Below are positions 18,784 to 29,124 of a stretch of 64,000 bases of DNA, in pieces. Positions within the stretch are counted from its first letter, which is position 1, and each line of letters starts with the position of its first letter. A program made the position numbers and the translations under genes. The stretch is from Strigamia acuminata (taxonomy: Eukaryota > Arthropoda > Chilopoda > Geophilomorpha > Linotaeniidae): NCBI GenBank assembly GCA_949358305.1, contig OX442315.1, positions 15,340,427-15,404,426 of the forward strand. Direction: 5' to 3'. The notes below the pieces were generated by a model. The model was not told the origin of the DNA. It made no database searches and saw only the letters and a list, made by a program, of their open reading frames with translations.

Positions 18784-21700
18784 ATGTCTGATCATCATAA
18801 GAAACAAGTACAAAGACCAACCATGGAAGTTCAACAATCATCATTGCGATTGAAAAGATATAGTTTGCCACCACATTTGGGATTGTTACACCACACAGAA
18901 GATATGTCGTCTCCGATTGCCATTAAGAACACAGATGACAGAAAACATTCCAAGATTGTTCAACGGGATCAAGAAAATTTTTTCCAAGATTTTACAATCA
19001 AGATGGCTGACCACCAACTACAAGCCAGCCAGAGTAGAAGTGGTACATTAACAATCCATAAGACACGGCAATCAAGAGATAAAAATGAAATGCGTCATTC
19101 TTCTTCACCACAGAACTATCAAAGAAGATGCGATCAACGAGATCAGGATATACCAAAATACGACATTCGATATGATAACCGAAATGATTCGGGACTTGAT
19201 AGTCGAAGCGAAGTTAATCAAAGAAAAGAAGAACATGGTCCTTCTACGTCACGAGAACGTTCGCTCAAAGACGATTTCCGCCAATACGAGGACTTCCAGT
19301 CGCGAAATGAGTCGCACTACCGTGACAAAGAGTGTCAACAAGAGGACTCACATTCGCGAAACGAGTCGCGTTATTGTTGCGAATCACGTCAACGCGAAAA
19401 TTCAGATCCGCGAAATGAGTCGCATTATCATGACGAAATTTGCCACAGAAGTGAATCACGTTTTAAGAACAACTCACGTCCAAACGAGGACTCAAATCAG
19501 CGAAATGAGTCGCGTTATCAGGACGAAGCCCGCCAGAAAAGTGAATCACATTTCAAAGACAAAGCGTGTCAGCAAAACGAGTATGGTTACTCTTATCGAA
19601 ATGAGTCGTATAACTTTGGTTCACCAGCAAACGCAATAAAAGAACAAGAATTCGTCTTGAAACAAACGGATGAAAGTCTAGCAAAATCTCCCTCGAGTTC
19701 CCAGGAATCAGTGGATTTAACAATGCAAACAGTGCAATCACCAAAACAATGCGTACCACGTGCCACATGTCAAAAGTGTTTATTGCTAAATCGCGCAAGA
19801 TTCTCACCCAGTTGCAGGACCGACTTGACACAGTTGAAAAGAATAATTTCGCCAACACGTCTCAAGCTGCGAGAAGTACAAGACCGGATGCTAGACATTA
19901 CGCATGAAGCATGTTATTGCCACATAAATGAACCAATGTCCCACGAGGAATATGCTGCATGGATAGCTGCGGCGAATGATCGAGATCAGCGGAGGGAATG
20001 TTACAGATTAGAAGAGCAAAAACTACAGGAACAATTACTTGTGGAAGAGCGCAAGGAACGTGAAACCAAATTGGACAATAAACTCGCGCAAATAAGAATG
20101 GAGCTTGAAATACGCGAAACACAAAATAAATTCGAAGCCAACAAAGTACAATCACGAAGACATTACGTATCGCGCACCACATCTCCAGTACGTTCATTAT
20201 CTGAAAATGTAAAATCCATTCCACGAAGCAAAAGCGATCTCACGAAATTGTTGTTCGAAGAACCAATCGAAATAACCGAAGAAAGAGGTTGTTTAATAAA
20301 GGCGGATAAGAAGACTTCGACCAGAAAATCAGTTGACAGCACGGCATTATCAGCAGTACGCTCGCCAACCCGACTTAAATTACAAGAAGTACGTCGCCGT
20401 TTACAGACCGAAACTAGAGACAGTCCTGCAGAGACGAAACGTCAATCCAGAGATGACCAGAAAATTTTAAGATATGGGACCAGTGCTGAGGTAACCACAA
20501 GGAAAAGACACAACTCACCAGTGGACTTAAGGTTTTCTGAAGTTGCCAAAAAATTGTCATTGCCAGTAGCAATGGATGCAGTCAAGAAGGCATTAAAAAG
20601 GTTATCTACATCTGGTGAAGAAACAGAAACAATGTCTGAATCGAGGAAAAGCTTAATTCTAGAAATGAAAACATTTTCGATTAATTTTGCAAAAAAGACA
20701 CCTTCTGAAAAAATGGAAAAGATTGACAGCTTTAATCAAGCACTCGTCGTAGAAGGGAAGACAATGGAATCATCATTGCATGTTGAAAACGAAAATTTTC
20801 GTAAAGCATCTCCACCAGCTCAGGAAGACGCAAAGAAGTCAAAACCAGATCCACAAGAGCTGCGGTACATGGCACATTCACGGTGTCCACCAGTTAGGAA
20901 TACAGCAAGTGTCATGCATCAGTCGAAAGTTGAACAGTCAATTACGGATTCAACAGGAAATGCAGTAAAGCGAGGAAATGACGATACAAAATATGGTAGA
21001 GATAATAACCAAACCTCAACACCTGCTCAGAAGAAAATGTTATTTGATGTCATGGACAAGCAGAACCTCCAACAACCAGATGACATCAGAATGTCCACAG
21101 CAAACAGAGAACTTGGCCAAACACAAGTTGACACATGTATGGCAGGCTGGCCAAACGAAAATGATCGTCACCATCAAAGATCAATCAATTTCGAAAATTT
21201 CAATGACCAAAAAACAGCCATAGATGGTAGACAACAAAAAGAAAAAAGTGTGCAAAGTGCAGAAGACACACGACATGCAGAAGGCACACAGGGTGTCGAA
21301 AGTGATAAAATTACACAAAGTGCGTCCAAATCGGACAAAATGCAAGCTCACAAAAATGCGCAACCTCTACAGGATACACAAAATTCTGATGATAAGAAGA
21401 ACCAAGATGATGCACAGATTGCAGAAAAAATTATCGAATCGGACACAGAAAATTTGATTTTTGAAAACTTAGAAGAAAATCCATTGCTTTTTCCAAAAAG
21501 TGTAGATTTTGAAACTGATGAACAAGTTCAACCATTTCCAAAAAAGGGGGGAAGAGTGATGGAAAAAGAGAAAAAGAATCAAAATTCATCCAGGAATCCT
21601 AGAAAATCAGAAAATAAATGTCTGGTTCGAGAAACGAAAATTGTTCGAAAACAACTTCGAAAAGTGATCAAACGACTGACAGATAATGTAATGTTACAAG

Positions 21701-23076
21701 ATTCCACGTTTTCACCGAAATTATGTCGGCAGAATTCAGAGTGGCCCTCCAAATATTTCATCGTGGCTCTGAAGAACATACTGGAAAATATAACTTCTGA
21801 AGACCTACAGGAAGTAAAAATTTTGATCAAAAATTGTTATCAGCGACTGGATTTGGCAAATGAAACTCAAGACACCAAAGAAAAAGTGGAGAAGCTGCCA
21901 AAGAAAAGAATCCAAGCTAAACAGCAATTGATTCAATTAGAGGAAAGGTCTGAAGTTAAACTGGTAGAAACAATCCAAACATCTGGAGATACAAGGAGTG
22001 AACATGAAAATGAAAAACCTCTACAAACAGATGATTACAAGATGCTTTGCAGTAAACAGCATACAAATACAGGATTGAAAGGACGACCAGAAAATCAAGA
22101 TTGCCAAGTATTAACATCAATTGGTCAAATTGAAAAACAAGGTCCACGACCAACAGAAAAAGAAAACAGAATTTTGGAAAAAACTTTGCAGAGAATTGAC
22201 TTGAAGCAACACAACACTCAATCAATTGAGTTACCAAAATTTGCTGCCAGCTCAATCACAACTGAAAACATTTCAAAAATTAATTTATTGGAAAAGCAAC
22301 CAAATCAAATAATCCAAGTTGATCAACACTTCATGGAGTCCAGTGAAGTTAAAACTGCAATGAAGCTTAGTTACGCAAGCTACACTGAATCAACTGACCT
22401 ACAGAAACATATTGTCAGTGCAGTTGCAATTGGAAATAAGTCCAAGATTAATTTTTCAGATACTGTTAAAAAATCTGATTGTAGCAATTCAGACAGCAGA
22501 GCTACAGTGCCCACTACAGTTACAATTAAGAGTACATCTGAAGGAAAACAGCCAGTTGCAAGTTTTTTATTGGAGGAGTTCAGAATTCAACATGTAGATT
22601 TGCCAAACACTCAACCGGAAATCCAGAAGCAGTGGCTTGAAATTGAGAAGATTGCAGGGAATAAAATCACATTAATGGAAAGCAAAAAGCCATTGAATTT
22701 TGAAGCAACAAACGCATCAGCTGTGCAACAACAATTAGTGGCGACAACACCAGAAATGAATGTTAAAACTCAGAATGATCGAGCTGACTCAGGCAAAGTT
22801 TTGCAAGATGCCTGTTTCAGATCATTTGAACACACAACTGAAAATCAATTGCCTGTTCGAGCCAACTGGACCGGTCACTTGAAGGAAGCTGCCGGAAGAA
22901 GCGGATGGCAGGATTTCAGTCCTGGGAGCGGGACACCATCTGCAATTGCTGGACAGAATCAATCGGTTACGACAAGGAATGATTCAACGAAATCCCAAGA
23001 CAAACTGAAGTTTTCGGTCTCCGAATCTGAAATCCCCATCAAGGACTTCGCCTCGAGGATCGATGATGAGATTTAG
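18784..23076 (+). CDS. 1,430-aa LTR-element protein of unknown function
   Basis: I do not recognise this protein. It is very hydrophilic, rich in Gln, Lys, Glu and Ser, with no signal peptide or membrane segment. Residues 173-277 carry five RNES(H/R/Y)Y motifs (at 174, 192, 210, 240, 272), a degenerate repeat of roughly 18 residues. A cysteine cluster follows (Cys323, 329, 332, 344, 377, 379, then His380). Residues 400-452 form a Glu/Arg-rich predicted coiled coil. A motif SPxxLKLxEVxxxL recurs three times (356-370, 527-541, 578-591). Residues about 945-1050 are basic and helix-prone (RKQLRKVIKRLTDN). The ORF starts 263 bases after the 5' LTR and stops 36 bases before the 3' LTR; the start context is AACATCATGT. 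There is no frameshift or internal stop. It could be a structural gag substitute or a captured host gene; I cannot decide. Confidence 0.85.
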   Translation: MSDHHKKQVQRPTMEVQQSSLRLKRYSLPPHLGLLHHTEDMSSPIAIKNTDDRKHSKIVQRDQENFFQDFTIKMADHQLQASQSRSGTLTIHKTRQSRDKNEMRHSSSPQNYQRRCDQRDQDIPKYDIRYDNRNDSGLDSRSEVNQRKEEHGPSTSRERSLKDDFRQYEDFQSRNESHYRDKECQQEDSHSRNESRYCCESRQRENSDPRNESHYHDEICHRSESRFKNNSRPNEDSNQRNESRYQDEARQKSESHFKDKACQQNEYGYSYRNESYNFGSPANAIKEQEFVLKQTDESLAKSPSSSQESVDLTMQTVQSPKQCVPRATCQKCLLLNRARFSPSCRTDLTQLKRIISPTRLKLREVQDRMLDITHEACYCHINEPMSHEEYAAWIAAANDRDQRRECYRLEEQKLQEQLLVEERKERETKLDNKLAQIRMELEIRETQNKFEANKVQSRRHYVSRTTSPVRSLSENVKSIPRSKSDLTKLLFEEPIEITEERGCLIKADKKTSTRKSVDSTALSAVRSPTRLKLQEVRRRLQTETRDSPAETKRQSRDDQKILRYGTSAEVTTRKRHNSPVDLRFSEVAKKLSLPVAMDAVKKALKRLSTSGEETETMSESRKSLILEMKTFSINFAKKTPSEKMEKIDSFNQALVVEGKTMESSLHVENENFRKASPPAQEDAKKSKPDPQELRYMAHSRCPPVRNTASVMHQSKVEQSITDSTGNAVKRGNDDTKYGRDNNQTSTPAQKKMLFDVMDKQNLQQPDDIRMSTANRELGQTQVDTCMAGWPNENDRHHQRSINFENFNDQKTAIDGRQQKEKSVQSAEDTRHAEGTQGVESDKITQSASKSDKMQAHKNAQPLQDTQNSDDKKNQDDAQIAEKIIESDTENLIFENLEENPLLFPKSVDFETDEQVQPFPKKGGRVMEKEKKNQNSSRNPRKSENKCLVRETKIVRKQLRKVIKRLTDNVMLQDSTFSPKLCRQNSEWPSKYFIVALKNILENITSEDLQEVKILIKNCYQRLDLANETQDTKEKVEKLPKKRIQAKQQLIQLEERSEVKLVETIQTSGDTRSEHENEKPLQTDDYKMLCSKQHTNTGLKGRPENQDCQVLTSIGQIEKQGPRPTEKENRILEKTLQRIDLKQHNTQSIELPKFAASSITTENISKINLLEKQPNQIIQVDQHFMESSEVKTAMKLSYASYTESTDLQKHIVSAVAIGNKSKINFSDTVKKSDCSNSDSRATVPTTVTIKSTSEGKQPVASFLLEEFRIQHVDLPNTQPEIQKQWLEIEKIAGNKITLMESKKPLNFEATNASAVQQQLVATTPEMNVKTQNDRADSGKVLQDACFRSFEHTTENQLPVRANWTGHLKEAAGRSGWQDFSPGSGTPSAIAGQNQSVTTRNDSTKSQDKLKFSVSESEIPIKDFASRIDDEI

Positions 23077-23098
23077 AGAAGTTAGGAACTAACTTCCT

Positions 23099-23112
23099 AA
23101 AAAGGGGGGAAG
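23099..23112 (+). other. polypurine tract
   Basis: A purine-only run (A5, G6, AAG) ends exactly at the first base of the 3' LTR, as expected for the plus-strand primer of reverse transcription. Confidence 0.9.
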
Positions 23113-24272
23113 TGTAGTGACCCTAGTGGTCACTAGATGAAGAACAGAAATGTGTCTGGAAATATTTTATATATTTCATATTTTTATTTGAGTTTATTTT
23201 TTATGCCTGAACAGGAAGTCTGGCATAACTTGAAGACATGAGGGTGGTTGCCAGGGCAACCAGCCCATAAGCTTCCTGTAACAGGAAATGCTTCCTGCAG
23301 AGAATGAGGAAAAATCTTCAGTCTGAAATCAACTTTGAGAGCAACAAGTCACAAAATCTACCCTGGGAAAATACAATTCTTCAAGTGGATTTGGTGAAAG
23401 ATTGCCTGAGTATTTAGACTCCTTCTTGCAAATTGCTAAAGCAGTTTTGAGATGTTCTTGAGTATTGAGACTCATTTCTTACAATAACATAAAGTTATTG
23501 TGGGAGTTCTTGCTACTGTGTACATCCAGTAGTGGGAAATTTATCTTGCTGATTGAGCATATTCATCAGTGGGATTTTCATCTTGCCAAGCAGCCATTGT
23601 TTGGAGAGATCATCATTCTTGCCAAGCAGCCATTGTTTGGATGAGAAATCCTCATTGGGAAATTTGTCCCAGTCAACATAAAGCGGAATTTGCCGCAACC
23701 ACGGAGTCATCAAGGAAGAAGAGTCGGAATTGTGTCCGAATCTGTTGCGAGTTTTGAGAGAGAAGAAACGGAATTGTGTCCGAGTTCAAGTCACCAAGAA
23801 TTCGGAAATTTGTCCGGTTTAACCAGGAATGAACATCGTGAGTAAAGAGTGAAGTTTAGACGCCGTTTTGAGGTTTGGGGCGGGCATTGAGGTCCGAGAG
23901 CGAGTATCGAGGTCCGAGAGCGAGCGTCGAGCGAAGAACGAGGTTCGAGAGCGAGCGTCGAGTGAAGAACGAAGTTCGAGAGCGAGCGACAAGCCATCGC
24001 CGCTATTTTGTATTATTTTCGCCATTTCACCTTCAATTATTATTACTTTTACCTTTAATTCCTATTATTTAATTGTATTTTACTATTAGTTTATTCAAGC
24101 CAAGAATAAATCTTTTTCCTTTATTTAAGAACTAATTAGTGATTATTTCTTCTTTGATTAGTCAGTTAAGATTTTAGAGTTGAGTTTTAGTAGAATTTTG
24201 ATAAGTCCCGATGCGGCACCAATGAGAAAGAAATTTCACTATTATTTTATAGTGAAATTTGAGCTCATTACA
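23113..24272 (+). repeat. 3' LTR (1,160 bp)
   Basis: Same sequence as the 5' LTR as far as I can read, except for 44 additional bases near 23739-23782. Those 44 bases include a second copy of GGAATTGTGTCCGA, so the 5' LTR probably lost them by recombination between the 14-bp direct repeats. Its X-box is at 23247-23260 and its AATAAA at 24105-24110. Confidence 0.93.
24105..24110 (+). terminator. poly(A) signal in 3' LTR
   Basis: AATAAA in the context CCAAGAATAAATCTTTTT; the equivalent 5' LTR copy is at 18353-18358. It would define the R/U5 boundary downstream. Confidence 0.6.
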
Positions 24273-24329
24273 GGGTGATGAAATTGTTAATGGGCTCGCA
24301 TGCAGATAGTTGTCAAGTGTGAGGAAAGG

Positions 24330-24690
24330 CGTTGCGGTCACGCCCCGCGTCCTCCTCCTCCTCCCCCACCTTCTGTCGGTGGCTCGCTTTGTGCGGACCG
24401 GGACAGGGTCAGGCGCAAAATTCTCACGGAACTCGACAGCCCAGGTGTGAGGCAGACACGGTGGCGGCTGCGTGTTTTTGTTCTGTGCCGTGTGACATCA
24501 TACGGGCCCAGCAGCCAACACAGGTGTGCAACCAGCAAAGGCTTGCCATAGGCGCCCGCGTGATGTCACGGCGCCCAGGTGTGCTCCAGACTGACTGGCG
24601 CCGGCGCCAGTCAGCCCCTCGCTATGGCGACGCGGCCGGACCTCGCTAGTAAGGAGGGAACACGTGTCTCGGTTGCACCTGCACTCCTAC
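24330..24690. promoter_or_regulatory. GC-rich islet with paired E-box/SMAD composites
   Basis: A CpG-rich islet abutting the LTR element. It carries two E-box/SMAD composites of the same layout. The site at 24442-24468 reads CAGGTG-N5-CAGAC-N5-GGCGGC and the one at 24576-24602 reads CAGGTG-N5-CAGAC-N5-GGCGCC. The second overlaps a perfect 24-bp palindrome (24591-24614) centred on GGCGCC repeats. Four more CAGGTG/CACCTG E-boxes lie within 24520-24755. The overlapping reading frames here are likely chance in GC-rich DNA. Confidence 0.5.
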
Positions 24691-25923
24691 ACCTTTTATC
24701 ACAGGTGGAGAGGAAAAAAATAATCACTGCACATAAATTCCTTTCTCACCTGTGTTGGATTGTTTGATCGTTTGATCATTCCTAGGGTTGAGTAATTTTT
24801 TTAAATAAATATTTTTTTTGTTTTGTTTTGTTTATTTATTTATTTATCGCTTTCGCAGGATTGTGTCAAGGAAGTTGTGTTTAAAAATTTAAAAAGGGGG
24901 AAATTGGTGTGGCAGGTGTTTTTCGCCGTAAAATCAAATGTAAATGGAATTTTCACACTTGGCGATTCAGTTGTGATTCATGCGTGGAATTTGATTGAAA
25001 AGTTTTTTTTTTTTTTTTATTTTTTTTTATTTTTTTTTTTGAGAAATTGGTGGAATTTAAATCCCAAGAAGAATTATTTTCAACCGGAAGTGTTTTGGTT
25101 TTTAATTAGTTGTAGTATTTGAAATTCAAACACGAATTTTATTAAACTATTAAGCAAACTCACATGGTTGAAAAATACATTGAAATTACACAGCGATGTG
25201 TTTCAATGTGTTTCACGAGAACATGGCAAACAATTATATTACGAAATGCATTATTTAATACAAAAATAATACACTTAATTTCGCGAAATGCTATAACATT
25301 TTGAAATGCATTAAGTGAAAAGCAATATACAGTAAAATATATATTTGAACCATCTGGGAAACCACTCACACAGACCAAACCTTAAAAGCATTTCTAATCT
25401 CCCATAGTTAATTTTAGGCGTGTAGTGCAGTGAAGACGAAGGGGCAGCCACGCAGCCAACTCCGATAACTGCCTAGTTTTGTAAAATATTGATGTTTTGT
25501 GCAAAATTGGGGTGGGTAAATGAGTTAAAAGGGCGGGCAGATGATGGGACAGGGTGTTGAAAAGAGCCAAGCTTACCTGGCGTCTGCCTGGCGCCACTAA
25601 CACACCTCCCCCATTGACCTGGGTGGGCAGATAATTGTACACCCCACGTTGTGTGTGGAGACAGTCGGGGCATTGTGTGTGGGGTATTGGAGACGAGGTA
25701 TAAAAGGGGTGAGGTGATAAATGGGTTTGAGAGCAGAAATAAAAGGGGAACGCCCAAAAATGTTTTTTTTTTGCGGGAATTGGGATGGAATGGAGCGAGA
25801 TTAGGGGGCGTTTTGTCAACAGGTGTTTGAGTGCAGGTGTGTTGATGTCACTGGTTGAATCCCACGCTTGGGGGTCGGGATTTGGTAGTTAGTGAGCCGC
25901 GCAGCTTGTATTGGATCGTTCCA

Positions 25924-25950
25924 CAGGTGGGTAGCAGACGCGCTGTCGCC
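25924..25950. promoter_or_regulatory. E-box plus SMAD silencer-type composite
   Basis: CAGGTG-N5-CAGAC-N5-GTCGCC. The reverse strand is GGCGAC-N5-GTCTG, again a strict GRCGNC-N5-GTCTG match. It lies about 10.5 kb upstream of the Id-like start codon. A related GTCTG/GGCGCC-rich patch sits at 25570-25598 and 25994-26012, but with other spacings. Confidence 0.5.
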
Positions 25951-26269
25951 TGCGTGGTATGCGAGTGGTGAAGAGGGCTCAGAATTCCAAAAGTGGCGCC
26001 AGTCTGGCGTCTCTGGTCGGGTTTTCAGGTACCGGTGGGTATTGAGAACCCCCATAATCCTCGTTTGTTGTTCAATCCTCTTTATCCTCCCCTTCTTAAC
26101 CACTTTTCTCACAGGTGACAGGTGAGGGAGGTGAAATTCTTGGGTTGAGGATCGTTTTGGGGAAGAAAGTTGGACTGGTTAGGTGGTGTTTGGGGAGGTT
26201 TTTTGTGTGTGTGGGGTTTTTTTTTTAATTTTTGTATTGTTTTAATGGTGGCTTTTGTTAAAGATTTAG

Positions 26270-26890
26270 ATTTTTTTAAAGATTTATAAATTTGTTTAAA
26301 GAATTTAGGATTTTGTGTTAAAAATTTGAGGATTTCGGTTAAAAGCTTCAGGATTTCATTGAAAAGTTTCAGGATTTTATTAAAAAACTTCAGGAATCCA
26401 TTAAAAAAATTAAAAACTCATTAAAGAATGTAAAAAATTATTTAAAATACTTTAGGATTTCATTAAAAGACTTCAGGATTTCATTAAAAGACTTCAGGAT
26501 TTCATTAAAAGACGTCAGGATTTCATTAAAAGACGTCAGGATTTCATTTAAAAAATTTACAATTCCATTAAAAAAAATTAAAATTCTATTAAAAACTTGA
26601 ATTTTCATGAAAAAACTCGAATTTCCATTAAAAAAAAATCGAATTTCTATTTTAAAAAATCGAATTTCCATTAGAAAACTTGAATTTTCATGAAAAAACT
26701 CGAATTTCCATTTTAAAAAAATCGAAATTCCATTAGAAAACTCGAATTTTTATTAAAAAACTCGAATTTCCATTTAAAAAACTTGAATTTCTATTAGAAA
26801 ACTCGAATTTCCATTAGCAAACTCGAATTTTCATTAAAAAACTCGAATTTCCATTTTAAAAAATCGAATTTCCATTAGAAAACTCGAATT
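26270..26890. repeat. 20-21 bp AT-rich minisatellite
   Basis: Two related blocks. 26330-26540 uses AGGATTTCATTAAAAGACTT-type units (21 bp). 26590-26890 uses GAATTTCCATTAGAAAACTC (20 bp). The first block reads open on the minus strand as low-complexity sequence. Confidence 0.85.
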
Positions 26891-27617
26891 AAAAAAATCA
26901 AAAAAAAAAATACAAAAGTTGGCAAAAAGCTCAAACACTAAAAAACACATTCCACTTCTGAATTTAAAAACCTTCGACAAAATCCTCCAAAAACCCTTAC
27001 ACTTGACCATCCCGATCCCTAACTCCCCCCCCCCCCCCCCCCCAATGCACTACAACACCAAACCAAGCAAAACGTCCAAAACCTACCCCCTCCCTTCCCA
27101 GCTAACAAACCAAAACACCAACCCCTAAATAACCCTAATCAATTCCCACCAAATTCCCACCCGTCCCATTCGACGAAACCAAATCCAAAACAAAACAAAC
27201 CCCGACCGAATTTCCAATTATTATTCCATTTATTCTCGATGCTGAAATAGCGATGTGTTGCCAGGGTCAGGGGTCCATTTGATGGCGCCACTGGGTCCGC
27301 TGCAGATCCCGTTCGCACAATGGACGCTCTCACTGCTTGAAAACATTTTTTTCTTCAAGTGGCCATCTTGGGTTACAAAAAGATGCAGTCAAAGGGTTAA
27401 TGCCAGTGTCAAATTTGGCACCGGCTGTCTAAAAACGAATCGATTGGCTTCGCTGGGGTGAGTGGGGAAGGGAAGGGGCCACGGGTTGGTCCATTTTTTT
27501 ATTTACGACGTTTTTCTGCAGTTTTGACCGTTCCGATCGGAATTTGATGGTGTAATTTGATGATGAGGTAACGAGGTGCGTTCACGAGAGAGTGAGAGTA
27601 GCGAGAGAGAGACAGCT

Positions 27618-27630
27618 GTTGCTTGGCAAC
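27618..27630. promoter_or_regulatory. RFX X-box, intergenic
   Basis: GTTGCTTGGCAAC, flanked by a GAGAGAGA run and a CAGGTG E-box (27631). No gene start is recognised nearby. Confidence 0.5.
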
Positions 27631-27970
27631 GCCAGGTGGTCGTAAGAGCGGAATCCGTGGGAAAAGAGAGCAGGTGATCTCACCCTTGGACAAACCCGAT
27701 CACAGGTTTATCGATGGGAACCGAGGACGAGGAAGTCGAGTGAATAGTTTGTGTTGGTGGGAATATTTGGAGGGAAAAAATTAAATGCTAATGTGGTAAT
27801 GTGGATAAAAATAATTATTATTTGTTTTTTTGTTTTTTTTTAGATTAATTTCTTTTGATTTTTCGAGGGCGAAATTTTTTTAGGCCTAATTGCCGTAGGT
27901 TAGCGTTAGTAATGTGGTGGAGTTGTGTCGGGATTTATTGTTTTTCGTTTGGTTTTGTTTCTGTTTTGTG

Positions 27971-28100
27971 CAGTGGCGGTTTTGTAACGCATAGAGTTAA
28001 AAAATGCATTCCAAAACATATTTTTGAAGCGTATGGGGTGTGTCTTTCTACGTGGGTACGACATGTTTGTCTAGGGCCTCGCACATGCTAAAACCGCCTT
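27971..28100. mobile_element. possible hAT-like MITE
   Basis: The left end CAGTGGCGGTTTTG and an inverted AAAACCGCC near 28090-28098 suggest a short non-autonomous hAT-type element. An 8-bp target duplication could not be confirmed. Confidence 0.3.
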
Positions 28101-28494
28101 TTGGAAGGTTAAGTTGTAGTTGTTTTGGCAAGACTTCAAATAAAGGTCATTTTTGGTGTTTTTCGGCTCAATAGAAGTGACTTTCGCACGCCAATTTGGA
28201 GATTATGTATGGAGAAATCAGTGGTAGTGCTCTATTTTGGTTGTTGAATAAGTTAAGGGGCGTTTACATCTGAAACATGAATTTAAAGATTGATTAATTG
28301 TATTGTTAGTTTAGTAATTAAGTTTTCATTTAACTTAGTCCACTAGGCGGTACCACGGTAATGACCGTTATCGTAGAACTTTCGGAGTGCATACATAACG
28401 AACAGAAAACACAGTTACATTTTTATTTATATAGATTATCATTCAATATATTGTTCCTGTTTTACTTCAACAAAGTGCGTTTCTTCTACAATTA

Positions 28495-29124
28495 AGCTTA
28501 GTACTCATAAGATCATCTGCTAACAGAAGTGTATGTCCACAGACTTTTCTGTGTGTATAGACTTGACAGAAAAGCCGATCAGAATCATCTGGTAGCAGAA
28601 CATGTGCCAGTCTGTCACACCAGACTTTTTGTGGTACTCGCAGCTCTGTGCAACAGAATATAAATGGTGAATGGCCATGAAAAAGAAGCAAGATGGATGC
28701 CGATAAAAATTTTTAAGGCTACTTTTGGAGTTAGGATGAATAGGATTGCTAGTTTGTTTTTAGTTTCTAATTTTATTTCTAAACTATAATAATCTATTTT
28801 ATAAATAGAATATACAGTTGTTTGCATTTGTTGTCAGAACTGATTGCTACCATATTTGAGACCGGTTAAAAAAAATTACCACCAGTCACAAATTGTCAAG
28901 ACCGATCGTTACTTTCTGTGCAACAGAAGTTTCTGCGGCTGGAAACGAAGATCAGCTTTCCGTTGCATCGACAGGCCAGAAAGTTAATTTTTTATGTCAC
29001 AGAACATATCTCACAGACATTCCAAGACTGGAATGAAATTTGTGAGTACCAGTTTCTTCTGTAGGCAAAATTTCTGTGGGCAGACTGGTTTCCTTCGTAG
29101 GAAACTGCTTATGAGTACTAAGCT
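28495..29124. mobile_element. PIF/Harbinger-type MITE (630 bp)
   Basis: Perfect 17-bp terminal inverted repeats (AGCTTAGTACTCATAAG and its complement) are flanked by TTA on both sides (28492-28494 and 29125-29127), the 3-bp target duplication of PIF/Harbinger elements. The inner sequence is a weak fold-back with recurring ACAGAA/TTCTGT motifs and no transposase. Confidence 0.7.

Larger units (their letters stand above)
17405..24272 (+). mobile_element. complete LTR element with a single non-gag-pol ORF
   Basis: A 6,868-bp insertion with all hallmarks of LTR retrotransposition. It has long terminal repeats (17405-18520 and 23113-24272) starting TGTAGTGA and ending TCATTACA, flanked by a 4-bp target duplication GGGT (17401-17404 and 24273-24276). 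A tRNA-primer-like site follows the 5' LTR, and a polypurine tract abuts the 3' LTR. The interior has just one ORF, 1,430 codons, without protease, reverse transcriptase, RNase H or integrase motifs and without a CCHC zinc knuckle. It must therefore depend on enzymes in trans. The two LTRs look identical by eye except for one 44-bp indel, so the insertion is very recent. Confidence 0.92.
24756..28490. other. gene-free interval
   Basis: No gene I can support. It includes poly(T) tracts at 25000-25040, an E-box/SMAD-rich islet (25560-26125), a long AT-rich minisatellite (26270-26890), a C-run of about 22 bases (27020-27042), an X-box (27618-27630) and a possible hAT-type MITE (27971-28100). Confidence 0.5.

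Noticed and set aside
19085-19639. 184-codon frame inside the LTR-element ORF
   Set aside because: Alternate-frame shadow of the repeat-rich RNES region of the 1,430-codon ORF.
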